The notes beneath the pieces are model-generated. The model saw only the letters and a program-made list of their open reading frames with translations, had not been told where the DNA came from and ran no database searches. A stretch of DNA of 64,000 nucleotides, from positions 1-64,000 of the forward strand of contig JACZJC010000063.1 in the NCBI GenBank assembly GCA_014860745.1, read 5' to 3'. How positions within the stretch are numbered: position 1 is the stretch's first letter; each line of letters opens with the position of its first letter. Positions 6,303 through 14,038 of this stretch are shown piece by piece. The position numbers were made by a program, and so were the translations under genes. This DNA is from Anaerolineales bacterium. Its GTDB lineage: Bacteria; Chloroflexota; Anaerolineae; Anaerolineales; Villigracilaceae.

Positions 6303-8570
6303 CTATCTTCGATTGCGATCCCCGCCGCCGCTGCGTCCGCGATCGCCACCATTGCCGCCGCGTCCGCCGCGGTCACCATTGCGTCCGCCGCGATCTCCGC
6401 CGCGTCCACCGCCGCCACTGCGTCCGCCTTTGTCTTTCTCACGGGCTTCTTCAGCAGACCAGCCTTCGAGCACGGCCTGACGTGACAGGCGGATCTTGCC
6501 CTGCGGGTCGATGTCCGTGACCATCACGGTCAGTTCGTCGCCGAGTACGCACACGTCTTCAACGGAGTTCACACGTTCGCTGGCTAACTGGGAAATATGA
6601 ACGAGGCCATCGATGCCAGGCATGATGTTTACGAATGCGCCAAAGGCTTCGATGCGGACCACTTTACCGGTATAAATATTGCCGATCACCGCGCTTTCGC
6701 TCAACCCTTCGATGCGTTCCCTGGCGATCTGCGCGCCGGCACCATCGACAGAGGCAATGTAAACTGTGCCGTCCTCTTCGATGTCGATCTTGACTCCGGT
6801 CTCTTCCTGCAAGGCGCGGATGTTCTTGCCGCCGGGCCCGATCAATGCGCCGATTTTGTCGATGGGAATCTTCACAATGATGATGCGGGGAGCGTGAGGC
6901 TTCAACTCTGTGCGCGGCTCGGCCAATGCGGCCAGCATCTTTTCCATAATGGACATGCGTGCCGTGTACGCCTGGGTGAGGGCTTCCTTCATCATTTGCG
7001 CGCTCAAGCCGGAGATCTTAATGTCCATCTGCAAAGCGGTGATGCCTGCCGCAGTTCCAGCCACCTTGAAATCCATGTCGCCGAGGTGGTCTTCGGTTCC
7101 CTGAATGTCAGTCAAAATTTGATAACGGCCAGTCGCATCAGTGATGAGTCCCATTGCCACGCCGGAGACAGGCGCCTTGATCGGCACGCCCGCATCCATC
7201 AACGCCAGGGTCGATCCGCAGACCGAACCCATGGATGTGGAACCGTTGGATGACAACGCTTCGGATACCACGCGGATCGCATACGGGAATGATTCTGATG
7301 CCGGGATGACCGGTTCCAATGCGCGCTCTGCCAGCGCCCCATGCCCAACCTCGCGCCTGCTCTGTCCACGAAGCATTTTGACCTCGCCTGTGGAAAACGG
7401 CGGGAAGTTATAGTGGTGCATGTAACGTTTGGTCTTGACCGGGGAAAGGTTGTCCAGCTCCTGCGCCTCGCCTAATGTGGCCAGAGTCGCAAAAGATAAA
7501 ATTTGTGTTTCGCCGCGCGTGAAGAGACCGGTTCCGTGGGCTCGGGGCGAGATGCCTACGTCACACCAGATCGGTCGGATTTCAGTCGGGGTGCGGCCAT
7601 CGGGTCGCTTGCCCATGCTCAAAATTCGTTCACGGACGATATTCTGTTCGGCGAGTTCAAATGCTTCTCGGAAGGAAGCAACTGTCAGGTAGGCGGATGC
7701 GTCTGCGCCTTCAGGGACTGTGCAAAGCTCGGCTTCAGCTTCTTCCTTGATCTTGGTCATGCCGGAATAAAATTCCACTTTGGAAAGCGGCTGGTCGAGC
7801 AGTTGGTTCATCGGTCCGCTGACGCGGTCGAAGACTTTCTTTTTCACTTCGTCGGTGGGGACAAAAAGTTTGACCTCGCGTTTTGGCTTGCCGATTTCAG
7901 CGGCGATCTTAAGTTGAAGATCAACAAGCGGTTGAATGGATTGATGGCCGAGGTCAAGCGCTTGGGCCATTACGTCTTCGGGGATTTCGTTCGCGCCGCA
8001 TTCCACCATAAGGATGGCATCTTTTGTGCCTGCCAGCCTCAAATCGAGGTCGGAAGCTTCGATCTCTGCAAAGGTCGGGTTGACCACGAACTCGCCGTTC
8101 ACCCGGCCAATCCGTACCGCGCCGACCGGTCCGCCCCAGGGAATGTCCGAGATCATGATCGCGGTGGATGCCGCGTTGATCGCGAGAATGTCCAACGGGT
8201 TGATGCCGTCAGACGAGAACGAATACATGATGACCTGCACTTCGTTGCGCATTCCGTCCTGAAAGAGCGGGCGCAGCGGTCGGTCGGTGAGACGTGCTGT
8301 GAGAATTGATTCTGTGGAAGCGCGGCCTTCGCGCCGGAAGAACGAGCCGGGGATCTTTCCGCCTGCGTACAACCTCTCTTCGTAATCGACGGAAAGAGGG
8401 AAGAAATCAATGCCTTCGCGCACGCCGCCCATGGTGGCGGATGCAAACACGATGGCATCCTCGATGCCGAGCGTCAAGGCGCCGCCGGCCTGGCCGGCCA
8501 GGCGGCCGGTTTCAATGGTGACCGTTTTGTTGCCCACAACGGTCGAATACTTTTTACCTTCGTAATTCAT
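6303..8570 (-). CDS. pnp: Polynucleotide phosphorylase
   Basis: PNPase degrades RNA 3' to 5' phosphorolytically and, in many bacteria, sits in the degradosome. The 755 residues show the full order: RNase PH domain 1, a helical linker, RNase PH domain 2 with GSVCGSTLALMDAGVPIKAP and the catalytic EDHLGDMDFKVAGT, then a KH domain (IGALIGPGGKNIRALQEETG, about 565-620) and an S1 domain (GNIYTGKVVRIEAFGAFVNI, about 630-700). The last 45 residues are unusual: an Arg/Gly-rich tail of RGG and GDRGG units, typical of disordered RNA-binding extensions. The gene lies directly downstream of rpsO, the common bacterial arrangement in which pnp can be co-transcribed with rpsO. Here a strong hairpin separates them. 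Confidence 0.97.
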   Translation of the reverse strand: MNYEGKKYSTVVGNKTVTIETGRLAGQAGGALTLGIEDAIVFASATMGGVREGIDFFPLSVDYEERLYAGGKIPGSFFRREGRASTESILTARLTDRPLRPLFQDGMRNEVQVIMYSFSSDGINPLDILAINAASTAIMISDIPWGGPVGAVRIGRVNGEFVVNPTFAEIEASDLDLRLAGTKDAILMVECGANEIPEDVMAQALDLGHQSIQPLVDLQLKIAAEIGKPKREVKLFVPTDEVKKKVFDRVSGPMNQLLDQPLSKVEFYSGMTKIKEEAEAELCTVPEGADASAYLTVASFREAFELAEQNIVRERILSMGKRPDGRTPTEIRPIWCDVGISPRAHGTGLFTRGETQILSFATLATLGEAQELDNLSPVKTKRYMHHYNFPPFSTGEVKMLRGQSRREVGHGALAERALEPVIPASESFPYAIRVVSEALSSNGSTSMGSVCGSTLALMDAGVPIKAPVSGVAMGLITDATGRYQILTDIQGTEDHLGDMDFKVAGTAAGITALQMDIKISGLSAQMMKEALTQAYTARMSIMEKMLAALAEPRTELKPHAPRIIIVKIPIDKIGALIGPGGKNIRALQEETGVKIDIEEDGTVYIASVDGAGAQIARERIEGLSESAVIGNIYTGKVVRIEAFGAFVNIMPGIDGLVHISQLASERVNSVEDVCVLGDELTVMVTDIDPQGKIRLSRQAVLEGWSAEEAREKDKGGRSGGGGRGGDRGGRNGDRGGRGGNGGDRGRSGGGDRNRR

Positions 8571-8719
8571 TTTGTCTCCTATTTTTGGAGCGCAAAAGCT
8601 TGCTTTCGAAGGAGCAAACTTCTATGCTCCATGACATGCCCGCCTCTGGGTCAGGGACTGAAGAGTGGGAACAACAAGGTTGTTCGCGCTATTCAATTCC
8701 TGACTGCGGGTTTTAACAA

Positions 8720-8752
8720 AGACCCTAAAGGTCTCCAAGACCTTTAGGGTCT
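8720..8752 (-). terminator. Perfect 15-bp hairpin between rpsO and pnp
   Basis: AGACCCTAAAGGTCT (8720-8734) and its exact complement (8738-8752) are separated by three bases. On the minus strand it follows the rpsO stop and precedes TTTGTT, so it should at least attenuate read-through into pnp. A degenerate copy of the left arm lies upstream of enolase (30790-30804). In E. coli a hairpin between rpsO and pnp is an RNase III site. A similar role here is possible but unproven. The remaining spacer (8571-8719) has no gene. Confidence 0.7.
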
Positions 8753-8764
8753 AACACGGACGTA

Positions 8765-9037
8765 CTACTTGCGGCGCAGATTCAAGCGCTCGGTAACGCT
8801 CAGGTAGCTTTTGTAATTGCTTTGGCGCAAGTACATGAGCAAACGGCGGCGGGAACCTACCATTTTGAGCAAACCACGACGGCAGGATTGATCCTGCTTG
8901 TTGTTCCGCAAATGCTCAGTGAGCTGGGTAATGCGGTTGGTCAGGATGGCGATTTGCACTTCGGGCGAACCGGTATCCTTCTCGTGGCGATGAAAACTTT
9001 CGATCGCCTTCGTCTTGACTTCCTTTTGTAAAGGCAT
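8765..9037 (-). CDS. rpsO: 30S ribosomal protein S15
   Basis: The 90-residue protein has the full S15 length. It carries the helix-turn signature [19 protein letters not shown], then [19 protein letters not shown] and [21 protein letters not shown], which bind the 16S rRNA three-way junction. The only divergence from common sequences is QDQSCRRGL where most have KDHHSRRGL. S15 often represses its own mRNA through a leader structure. The 90-base leader here was not resolved. It stands upstream of pnp on the same strand. Confidence 0.97.
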   Translation of the reverse strand: MPLQKEVKTKAIESFHRHEKDTGSPEVQIAILTNRITQLTEHLRNNKQDQSCRRGLLKMVGSRRRLLMYLRQSNYKSYLSVTERLNLRRK

Positions 9038-9130
9038 GACGTATGCTTCCTTTCTATAAAAATTTTGCAGGTCTCCATGCCCACAGCGTATACCGTTGGG
9101 CAGGACCAGTCACGGGCGGAAATTATACCA

Positions 9131-9649
9131 TCAGATGTTATTGCGGGGGTGATTTTCCGAAGCACGCCCCAGCTGTCCTGCGTGCGCCTCAAAATGCCCT
9201 TTTACATACCGAAAAAGACGTTCCACGGTCACTTCTCCAGCCAAATCGGCGACAAATTCAGCGGGATATACAACCGACCGGGTGAGATCCTCCTCCCGGG
9301 TCCGCCTCAGTCTCGACCTGATAACTGCATGAGCATTCCCGTATGCCATGAGCAATCCCTGACGGCTGACTCGTTTTCCCTGCCGCCCAAACAGCGCATT
9401 GACCCGGTTGAACATCCGCGAGGGGAAATGCTGCATACCAAACTGAAACAATCCCCGCGCATGCAGAATCATCCAAATCTCCAACGCCAACGCCCGCGGA
9501 CCCAGCGTGATGTGAAAAAGGAGATCGCCCACTTTCCAGCCTGGGGTATCGGTTGGAAGCGCATAATCGGATTCTGGGATGGATTCCACAAGCATAACGA
9601 AGCGCTCGTACGTTCGCTCCAATTCATCTTCGAGTTCCAGTTTTTTCAT
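9131..9649 (-). CDS. DinB/MDMPI-like four-helix protein
   Basis: The 172 residues fit the DinB superfamily of metal-binding four-helix bundles, many of which are thiol-dependent transferases or stress proteins. It opens with ELERTYERFVMLVESIPESDYALPTDTPGW, then a first candidate metal His in GDLLFHITLG. A later helix has the candidate pair in KGHFEAHAGQL, giving the usual H...HxxxH-like set. GAGGA precedes the ATG at 9649. It could bind a divalent metal and use bacillithiol or mycothiol, but the enzyme reaction cannot be read. It ends just before the rpsO leader and has no obvious partner. Confidence 0.65.
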   Translation of the reverse strand: MKKLELEDELERTYERFVMLVESIPESDYALPTDTPGWKVGDLLFHITLGPRALALEIWMILHARGLFQFGMQHFPSRMFNRVNALFGRQGKRVSRQGLLMAYGNAHAVIRSRLRRTREEDLTRSVVYPAEFVADLAGEVTVERLFRYVKGHFEAHAGQLGRASENHPRNNI

Positions 9650-9726
9650 GCTTCCTCAAATGCTTGCATGTCATTTTTGAATATGATAAACTTCTCCTAA
9701 TTCTAATCGGAAAGGAGGTAGCTCAC

Positions 9727-9789
9727 ATGACGAATGCCGTTGACAACAATCGATTCATTTGCGTACCTCCCAGCCGGCCGGTCGGTTAG
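9727..9789 (+). CDS. Possible 20-residue leader peptide
   Basis: ATG at 9727 follows AAAGGAGG with an ideal eight-base spacer and runs 20 codons to TAG (peptide MTNAVDNNRFICVPPSRPVG). The C-terminal part contains two consecutive prolines (VPPS), a combination known to slow ribosomes. The ORF overlaps the candidate anti-Shine-Dalgarno and lies directly before an intrinsic terminator, so translation could decide how the downstream RNA folds. Existence of the peptide is unproven. Confidence 0.4.
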   Translation: MTNAVDNNRFICVPPSRPVG

Positions 9790-9811
9790 ATTTATTATCC
9801 GTGAACCGCTG

Positions 9812-9842
9812 CCGCAGGTGCGCTCTTGCCCTGCGGTTTTTT
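9812..9842 (+). terminator. Intrinsic terminator upstream of the exporter operon
   Basis: CCGCAGG (9812-9818) pairs with CCTGCGG (9830-9836), followed directly by six T (9837-9842). It lies between a well-formed short ORF and the ATPase gene on the same strand, so it would act as a leader terminator and not as the end of a larger gene. Confidence 0.7.
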
Positions 9843-9933
9843 ATTACCCCAACGACCCGAAAGGTTTTCCCCAGGCAGGATATATCCGCGAAAAAACTTT
9901 TGGGTCTCAACTTTTAATTTTATGGAGAAACAC

Positions 9934-10920
9934 ATGCATTCTGTCATTTCGATCTCGAAACTGGCAAAACACTACCAGGTCCCGGAGCGGGAGGCAGGAT
10001 TGAAAGCCGCCGCCATGGGATTGATCAAACGCCGCTACAAGCTGGTAAAAGCGGTGGATGAAATTTCCTTCGACATTCAGCCCGGTGAAGTAGTCGGCTT
10101 TTTGGGGCCGAACGGCGCGGGGAAGACCACCACCCTCAAAATGCTCAGCGGACTTTTGCACCCGACTTCGGGCAGCACTTCCGTGTTGGGGTTCGAGCCC
10201 GCCAAACGTTCGCATGACTATCTGCGTCAGATCACGTTGGTGATGGGCAACCGCAACCAGCTTTCATGGGATCTGCCCGCGCTGGATTCCTTCGACTTAC
10301 AGCGCGCCATCTACAGCCTGCCCATCGATGATTTCAAACGCACGCGGGATGAATTCATTGAATTGCTGGAAGTGAGTGACCTGGTTCAAAAACCGGTCCG
10401 TAACCTTTCCCTTGGCGAACGCATGAAAATGGAGATTATCGGCGCGCTGCTGCATAAACCCAGAATTCTCTTCCTCGATGAGCCCACCCTCGGCCTAGAC
10501 GTGACCATGCAGAAACGCATCCGTTCATTTATAGCGGAGTACAACAAACGCTATGACGCTACCGTGCTGCTCACGAGTCACTACATGGCGGATGTGGAAG
10601 CCTTGTGCAAACGTGTCGTTGTCATTCACCACGGAAAACTCTTGTTTGACGGCGACCTTTCCGCGCTTGTGGAAAAGTTCTCCGCCTTCAAAACGGTGGG
10701 TTTCACGCTGGATAACCATGCCGCAGACTTGAGTCAGTACGGGGACGTGGTATCCGTGGACGGCGCGCGCGTGACGCTGCGTGTCCCGAAGGAAAAGACA
10801 TCGGCAGTGACATCCCGCCTGTTGAACGACTTGTCTGTCGAAGATCTAACCGTCGAGGCGGCGCCGATTGAAGATGTGATCGAATCTGTTTTTGCGGTGA
10901 GCAGGGAGGCGGTGGAATGA
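9934..10920 (+). CDS. ABC-2 type exporter, ATP-binding subunit (COG4586 type)
   Basis: The 328-residue ATPase has Walker A FLGPNGAGKTTTLKML, the Q-loop region MGNRNQLSWDLPALDSF, signature SLGERMKMEIIGALLHKP (a variant of LSGGQ), Walker B ILFLDEPTLGLD and the switch His in TSHYMADVEALC. The N-terminus carries the insertion REAGLKAAAMGLIKRRYKLVKAVDEISF, seen in the uncharacterised COG4586 subgroup and not in short ABC-2 ATPases. ATG at 9934 has GGAGA six bases upstream. An ATG four codons earlier is also in frame. Its stop overlaps the next start (ATGA), so it is translationally coupled to the first permease. With the two permeases it forms one membrane exporter of unknown substrate. Confidence 0.9.
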   Translation: MHSVISISKLAKHYQVPEREAGLKAAAMGLIKRRYKLVKAVDEISFDIQPGEVVGFLGPNGAGKTTTLKMLSGLLHPTSGSTSVLGFEPAKRSHDYLRQITLVMGNRNQLSWDLPALDSFDLQRAIYSLPIDDFKRTRDEFIELLEVSDLVQKPVRNLSLGERMKMEIIGALLHKPRILFLDEPTLGLDVTMQKRIRSFIAEYNKRYDATVLLTSHYMADVEALCKRVVVIHHGKLLFDGDLSALVEKFSAFKTVGFTLDNHAADLSQYGDVVSVDGARVTLRVPKEKTSAVTSRLLNDLSVEDLTVEAAPIEDVIESVFAVSREAVE

Positions 10921-11720
10921 AGCGATACTTCGAGTTTTACCGCGCAATGATGAAGCTGTCCGTGCTGGAGCAATGGCAGTATCCCATCGCCAATTATTTT
11001 TACATGATCGGCATGATCGCCGAGCCTGTCATCTACATGGTGGTGTGGTCGGCGGTGGCGGTGCAACAGGGCGGCATGGTGGGCGGATACACGCCCGGTG
11101 CGTTTGCCGCGTATTACATTGTGTGGACTCTTGTCCGCAATATGAATATCGTGTTCACCCCCTATGGCTGGGAGTGGCGCATCCGTCAGGGACAGCTTTC
11201 GATGAGCCTGCTGCGACCCATCCATCCCCTGCACGGCGATGTGGCCTATTTCGCGGGCTGGAAAATCGTTGTGATCATTTTATGGCTGCCCCTCGCTTTT
11301 GTACTTTCGCTCATCTTCAAGCCCGAATTGAATCCGACCTTGCTCGAAGGCGTTGTATTCTTCTTTGCGATTTGGATGGCATACCTCATCCGCACGATGA
11401 CCTTGTCCCTGCTGGGCATGGTCACATTTTGGACGACCCGCGTCAGTGCGCTCTTCGAGTTGTATTTTGCCGCCGAGCTGATTCTTTCGGGACGGCTGGT
11501 TCCGCTTTCGCTCATGCCGGATTGGGTGCAGAGACTGGCATGGTTTTTTCCGTTCCGCTGGGCGTTCGGTTTTCCAATCGAGGCGCTGGTGGGGGATATG
11601 TCCACAAACGAATTGCTCGCCGGCCTGGGTATGCAGCTCGCATGGATAATATTCGGCGCGGTTTCGGTCAGCCTGATCTGGAAGGTTGCCATCCGCAGGT
11701 TTTCAGCGGTGGGAGGTTAA
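10917..11720 (+). CDS. ABC-2 exporter permease 1 (ABC2_membrane_6, COG4587 type)
   Basis: The 267 residues form about six membrane helices typical of ABC-2 permeases. The N-terminal half has YPIANYFYMIGMIAEPVIYMVVWSAVA, a conserved first-helix pair, and the C-terminal half has LSLMPDWVQRLAWFFPFRWAFGFPIEAL, the usual end of this family. It overlaps the ATPase stop by four bases and ends two bases before the next permease start, so all three are made from one transcript and assemble as a heterodimeric channel on an ATPase dimer. The substrate is unknown. Confidence 0.88.
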   Translation: MKRYFEFYRAMMKLSVLEQWQYPIANYFYMIGMIAEPVIYMVVWSAVAVQQGGMVGGYTPGAFAAYYIVWTLVRNMNIVFTPYGWEWRIRQGQLSMSLLRPIHPLHGDVAYFAGWKIVVIILWLPLAFVLSLIFKPELNPTLLEGVVFFFAIWMAYLIRTMTLSLLGMVTFWTTRVSALFELYFAAELILSGRLVPLSLMPDWVQRLAWFFPFRWAFGFPIEALVGDMSTNELLAGLGMQLAWIIFGAVSVSLIWKVAIRRFSAVGG

Positions 11721-11721
11721 G

Positions 11722-12507
11722 ATGCGTGGACTTCGCCTTGCAATAAATTATTTGCGCATCGGTGTGCTGAACGAGTTTCAGTACCGTGCCAATTTTTACA
11801 TTCAAATTCTGCAAACCTTCATTGCGCTCGCCACCGGGCTGATCGGCCTGAATCTTGTCTTTAGCCAAACAAACGAATTGGGTGGCTGGAATAAATCCGA
11901 ATTACTGGCGGTGATGGGTGTTTTCATCATGATGGGCGGTGTGATACGTTCCGCCATTCAACCCAACATGGAACGACTCATGGAAGAAATTCGCGAAGGC
12001 AACCTGGACTTCGCCCTCACCAAACCCGCTGATTCGCAATTGCTGGTGAGCGTACGCGAGTTCCGTTTTTGGCAGGTTGTGGATGTGCTCACAGGCATGA
12101 TCGTAATGGGCGTTGCTCTTTCTCAAATGAACCGGTTCATCAGCCTTTGGTCTGTGCTTGGTTTTTTCTCCGCCATTGTGATGGGCGCGGTGATGATCTA
12201 CTGTTTCTGGCTGGTCATCACCTCCACCGCGTTTTGGTTCGTGCGCGTGCATGAGATTGCAAACCTCTTCGAAGGCCTTTATGCGGCTGGCCGCTGGCCT
12301 GTGGACATCTACCCAAACTGGCTGCGCTACGGCCTGACCTTTCTTGTGCCGGTGGCGTTCGCAGTCACTGTCCCTGCCCAGGCGTTGACAGGCCGCCTCA
12401 CGCTTCAAACCTGGCTGGGTGCGCTTGCGCTGACCATATTGCTTTTCACTGTGGCGCGGGCATTCTGGAAGTTCGGCTTGCGGAGTTATTCGGGGGCTTC
12501 GGCGTAA
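11722..12507 (+). CDS. ABC-2 exporter permease 2 (COG3694 type)
   Basis: The 261-residue protein has about six membrane helices. It begins RGLRLAINYLRIGVLNEFQYRANFYIQ and contains the conserved cytoplasmic loop MERLMEEIREGNLDFALTKP between helices 2 and 3, a hallmark of the COG3694 partner of COG4587 permeases. The C-terminal part has AAGRWPVDIYPNWLRYGLTFLVPVAF. GGAGG stands nine bases before the ATG at 11722, inside the end of permease 1. A terminator follows its stop, closing the three-gene operon. Confidence 0.88.
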   Translation: MRGLRLAINYLRIGVLNEFQYRANFYIQILQTFIALATGLIGLNLVFSQTNELGGWNKSELLAVMGVFIMMGGVIRSAIQPNMERLMEEIREGNLDFALTKPADSQLLVSVREFRFWQVVDVLTGMIVMGVALSQMNRFISLWSVLGFFSAIVMGAVMIYCFWLVITSTAFWFVRVHEIANLFEGLYAAGRWPVDIYPNWLRYGLTFLVPVAFAVTVPAQALTGRLTLQTWLGALALTILLFTVARAFWKFGLRSYSGASA

Positions 12508-12511
12508 AACG

Positions 12512-12546
12512 AATGACCTGTGCTGCCGAGGCGCAGGTCATTTTTC
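12512..12546 (+). terminator. Intrinsic terminator of the exporter operon
   Basis: AATGACCTG (12512-12520) and CAGGTCATT (12534-12542) form a stem that extends by G-C pairs into the loop, followed by a T-rich tail. It starts five bases after the permease 2 stop. Confidence 0.8.
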
Positions 12547-12629
12547 TTTATTGCGATTCAGTTGTCGGTTAAGGAGGAGGCGGAACCTGTTGTAAAATCA
12601 GGCAAGTGATTCCATAGTATCATAGCTTC

Positions 12630-13355
12630 ATGAGGCAAAATATGCGCAGGTTCCATCTCATCATGGCGGCGGTTGTTTTTTTACAGGCTTGTTCGCTGAA
12701 CGACATTTCATCGCTTTTGATTCCGCCCACCAGCACGAACATCCCAACCGCCACTGAATTAGTGACCTATACACCCTTGCCGACCTGGACGCCTTCGATA
12801 ACGCCGTCCATCACGCCTTCGCCGACGATTGTCCGTATTCCCACCTGGGACCCGAACGTTCCCACTTCCACGTTTGCGCCCATCCCGATCTTCATCGGCG
12901 AATATACAGCCACCCCGGTCATCCCGCCGACACCGGTGCGACCGGGTCCTGGCTTTCTTTCTTTAACCGTTTCCGAACCGCGCATCTTTTGGGGGGAATG
13001 CACGCCCAATAAATCAATTGTTGTTGTAAAAGTGGTTGATCCCGAAGAGGTATTTAGTGTCGTGATCTTTGTGCAGGTAAAAGCATTTGACAAGGAAGAT
13101 TACACCCCCTGGACGTCGGGCGATGTGATGTTCAATTACAACGATGGGACCTTCTCCTATGAGTTGCAGGCCACTGAGATCAATGGACACAATCACTATA
13201 AAAAATCCTGGGTTCGGATGCAGTTGGTGGCGACGAATATCGAAGGCGAGGAGGTGGGCCGTACGAAGATATTTCCTGAGGTGACCACCTTGGAACCCTG
13301 CATGTGCTATGAGCCCCTAAAAGGTTGTCCCATTGTAACGCCGGTGATCCCATGA
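12630..13355 (+). CDS. Thr/Pro-rich lipoprotein of unknown function (first of a pair)
   Basis: The N-terminus is a lipoprotein signal with lipobox LQAC near residue 20, so the mature protein should be anchored outside the membrane. Residues about 30-110 are a low-complexity linker full of TP, PT and SITPSPT units. A C-terminal globular part of about 120 residues (from GFLSLTVSEPRIFWGECTPN) has conserved-looking Cys residues (GECT, PCMCYEPLKGC) that could form disulphides. I do not recognise the domain. The start has no Shine-Dalgarno, but TATCAT ends six bases before ATG, which suggests a leaderless message. The stop overlaps the next gene, which has the same architecture. Confidence 0.75.
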   Translation: MRQNMRRFHLIMAAVVFLQACSLNDISSLLIPPTSTNIPTATELVTYTPLPTWTPSITPSITPSPTIVRIPTWDPNVPTSTFAPIPIFIGEYTATPVIPPTPVRPGPGFLSLTVSEPRIFWGECTPNKSIVVVKVVDPEEVFSVVIFVQVKAFDKEDYTPWTSGDVMFNYNDGTFSYELQATEINGHNHYKKSWVRMQLVATNIEGEEVGRTKIFPEVTTLEPCMCYEPLKGCPIVTPVIP

Positions 13356-14038
13356 AAAAAGCAGTTATCCTTCTCCTTGGTGTTGTTTTATCCATCTCTT
13401 GTTCGTTGGGAGGAGTCTCGTTAAATCTGGATGCAACGCCGACCCCGCAATTCACATCTACAAATACTTACACGCCGATTCCAACCGCCACGCCGGTCAC
13501 ACCGACGCTTACTTTTACGAATACGCCCACGTTGGTCGGTTTGAAATCCCCGACCCCCACGCAGGAGAATACGGCCACACCCACGGTCAGCATCACTCCT
13601 GTATTTAAGATCATCACTCCATTTACCGCGACCGCTACAGTTCAGATGGTGGGATTTGTTTCCGTGAGAGCATCTGCCTTTGAATTTTACAAAGGCAGAA
13701 AATGCGAGCCCTCGTCTGTGAAATTAACCGCGCAGGTGCTGGATCAAAACCAGGTGGCTTATGTTTTGCTTTTTGTCCGCTTTCGTGGTCTTATATCGGG
13801 AACTCCCAGTGAATGGACGAGCATCCCCATGGATACGATCGGCGCGGGCACATACATCCATGACCTGTTTTCCGATGAAATAAAAAACGACGGGTTTTAT
13901 ACCACTGCCTGGGTCGAATATCAATTCGTCGCCACCACTTCCAATGCGACCGAAGTAGGCCGCACCGCCATCTTCCGGGAAAAGCTCAAAATGCTCGAAT
14001 GTACCGCGACTCCAACAGCGGGGACACCGACGCCTTAA
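13352..14038 (+). CDS. Thr/Pro-rich lipoprotein of unknown function (second of a pair)
   Basis: The 228-residue protein repeats the layout of its upstream neighbour: a lipobox (LSISC) after about 17 residues, a TPT-rich linker to about residue 95, then a globular domain. That domain starts GFVSVRASAFEFYKGRKCEP and contains VLLFVRFRG, like the VVIFVQVKA strand of the first protein. The shared pattern (Cys near the start of the domain, FVRF/FVQV strand, VEYQFVATTSNATEVGRTAIF against VRMQLVATNIEGEEVGRTKIF) shows the two are diverged duplicates. It overlaps the first by ATGA and the sirtuin by TAATG. Function unknown; an extracellular surface or binding role is likely. Confidence 0.75.
   Translation: MKKAVILLLGVVLSISCSLGGVSLNLDATPTPQFTSTNTYTPIPTATPVTPTLTFTNTPTLVGLKSPTPTQENTATPTVSITPVFKIITPFTATATVQMVGFVSVRASAFEFYKGRKCEPSSVKLTAQVLDQNQVAYVLLFVRFRGLISGTPSEWTSIPMDTIGAGTYIHDLFSDEIKNDGFYTTAWVEYQFVATTSNATEVGRTAIFREKLKMLECTATPTAGTPTP

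Larger units (their letters stand above)
9682..9842 (+). promoter_or_regulatory. Candidate attenuating leader of the ABC-2 exporter operon
   Basis: In order: a -10-like TATGAT (9682-9687), a strong Shine-Dalgarno GGAGGTA (9714-9720), a 20-codon ORF (9727-9789), the exact complement TACCTCC of that Shine-Dalgarno inside the ORF (9764-9770), and an intrinsic terminator (9812-9842). The exporter gene starts 90 bases later. A translated short ORF with a self-sequestering ribosome site and a terminator is the layout of transcription attenuators and ribosome-stalling leaders of drug-resistance and transporter operons. I do not recognise a named RNA family. No convincing -35 was found. Confidence 0.45.

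Noticed and set aside
6223-6520. Several overlapping plus-strand frames rich in Pro, Arg or Ala opposite the end of pnp
   Set aside because: They are shadows of the GC-rich RGG-coding tail of pnp; composition and position explain them and no ribosome site or homology supports a gene.
9038-9130. S15-binding autoregulatory pseudoknot in the rpsO leader
   Set aside because: The leader is short and I could not trace a convincing pseudoknot by eye; known S15 leaders differ strongly between phyla.
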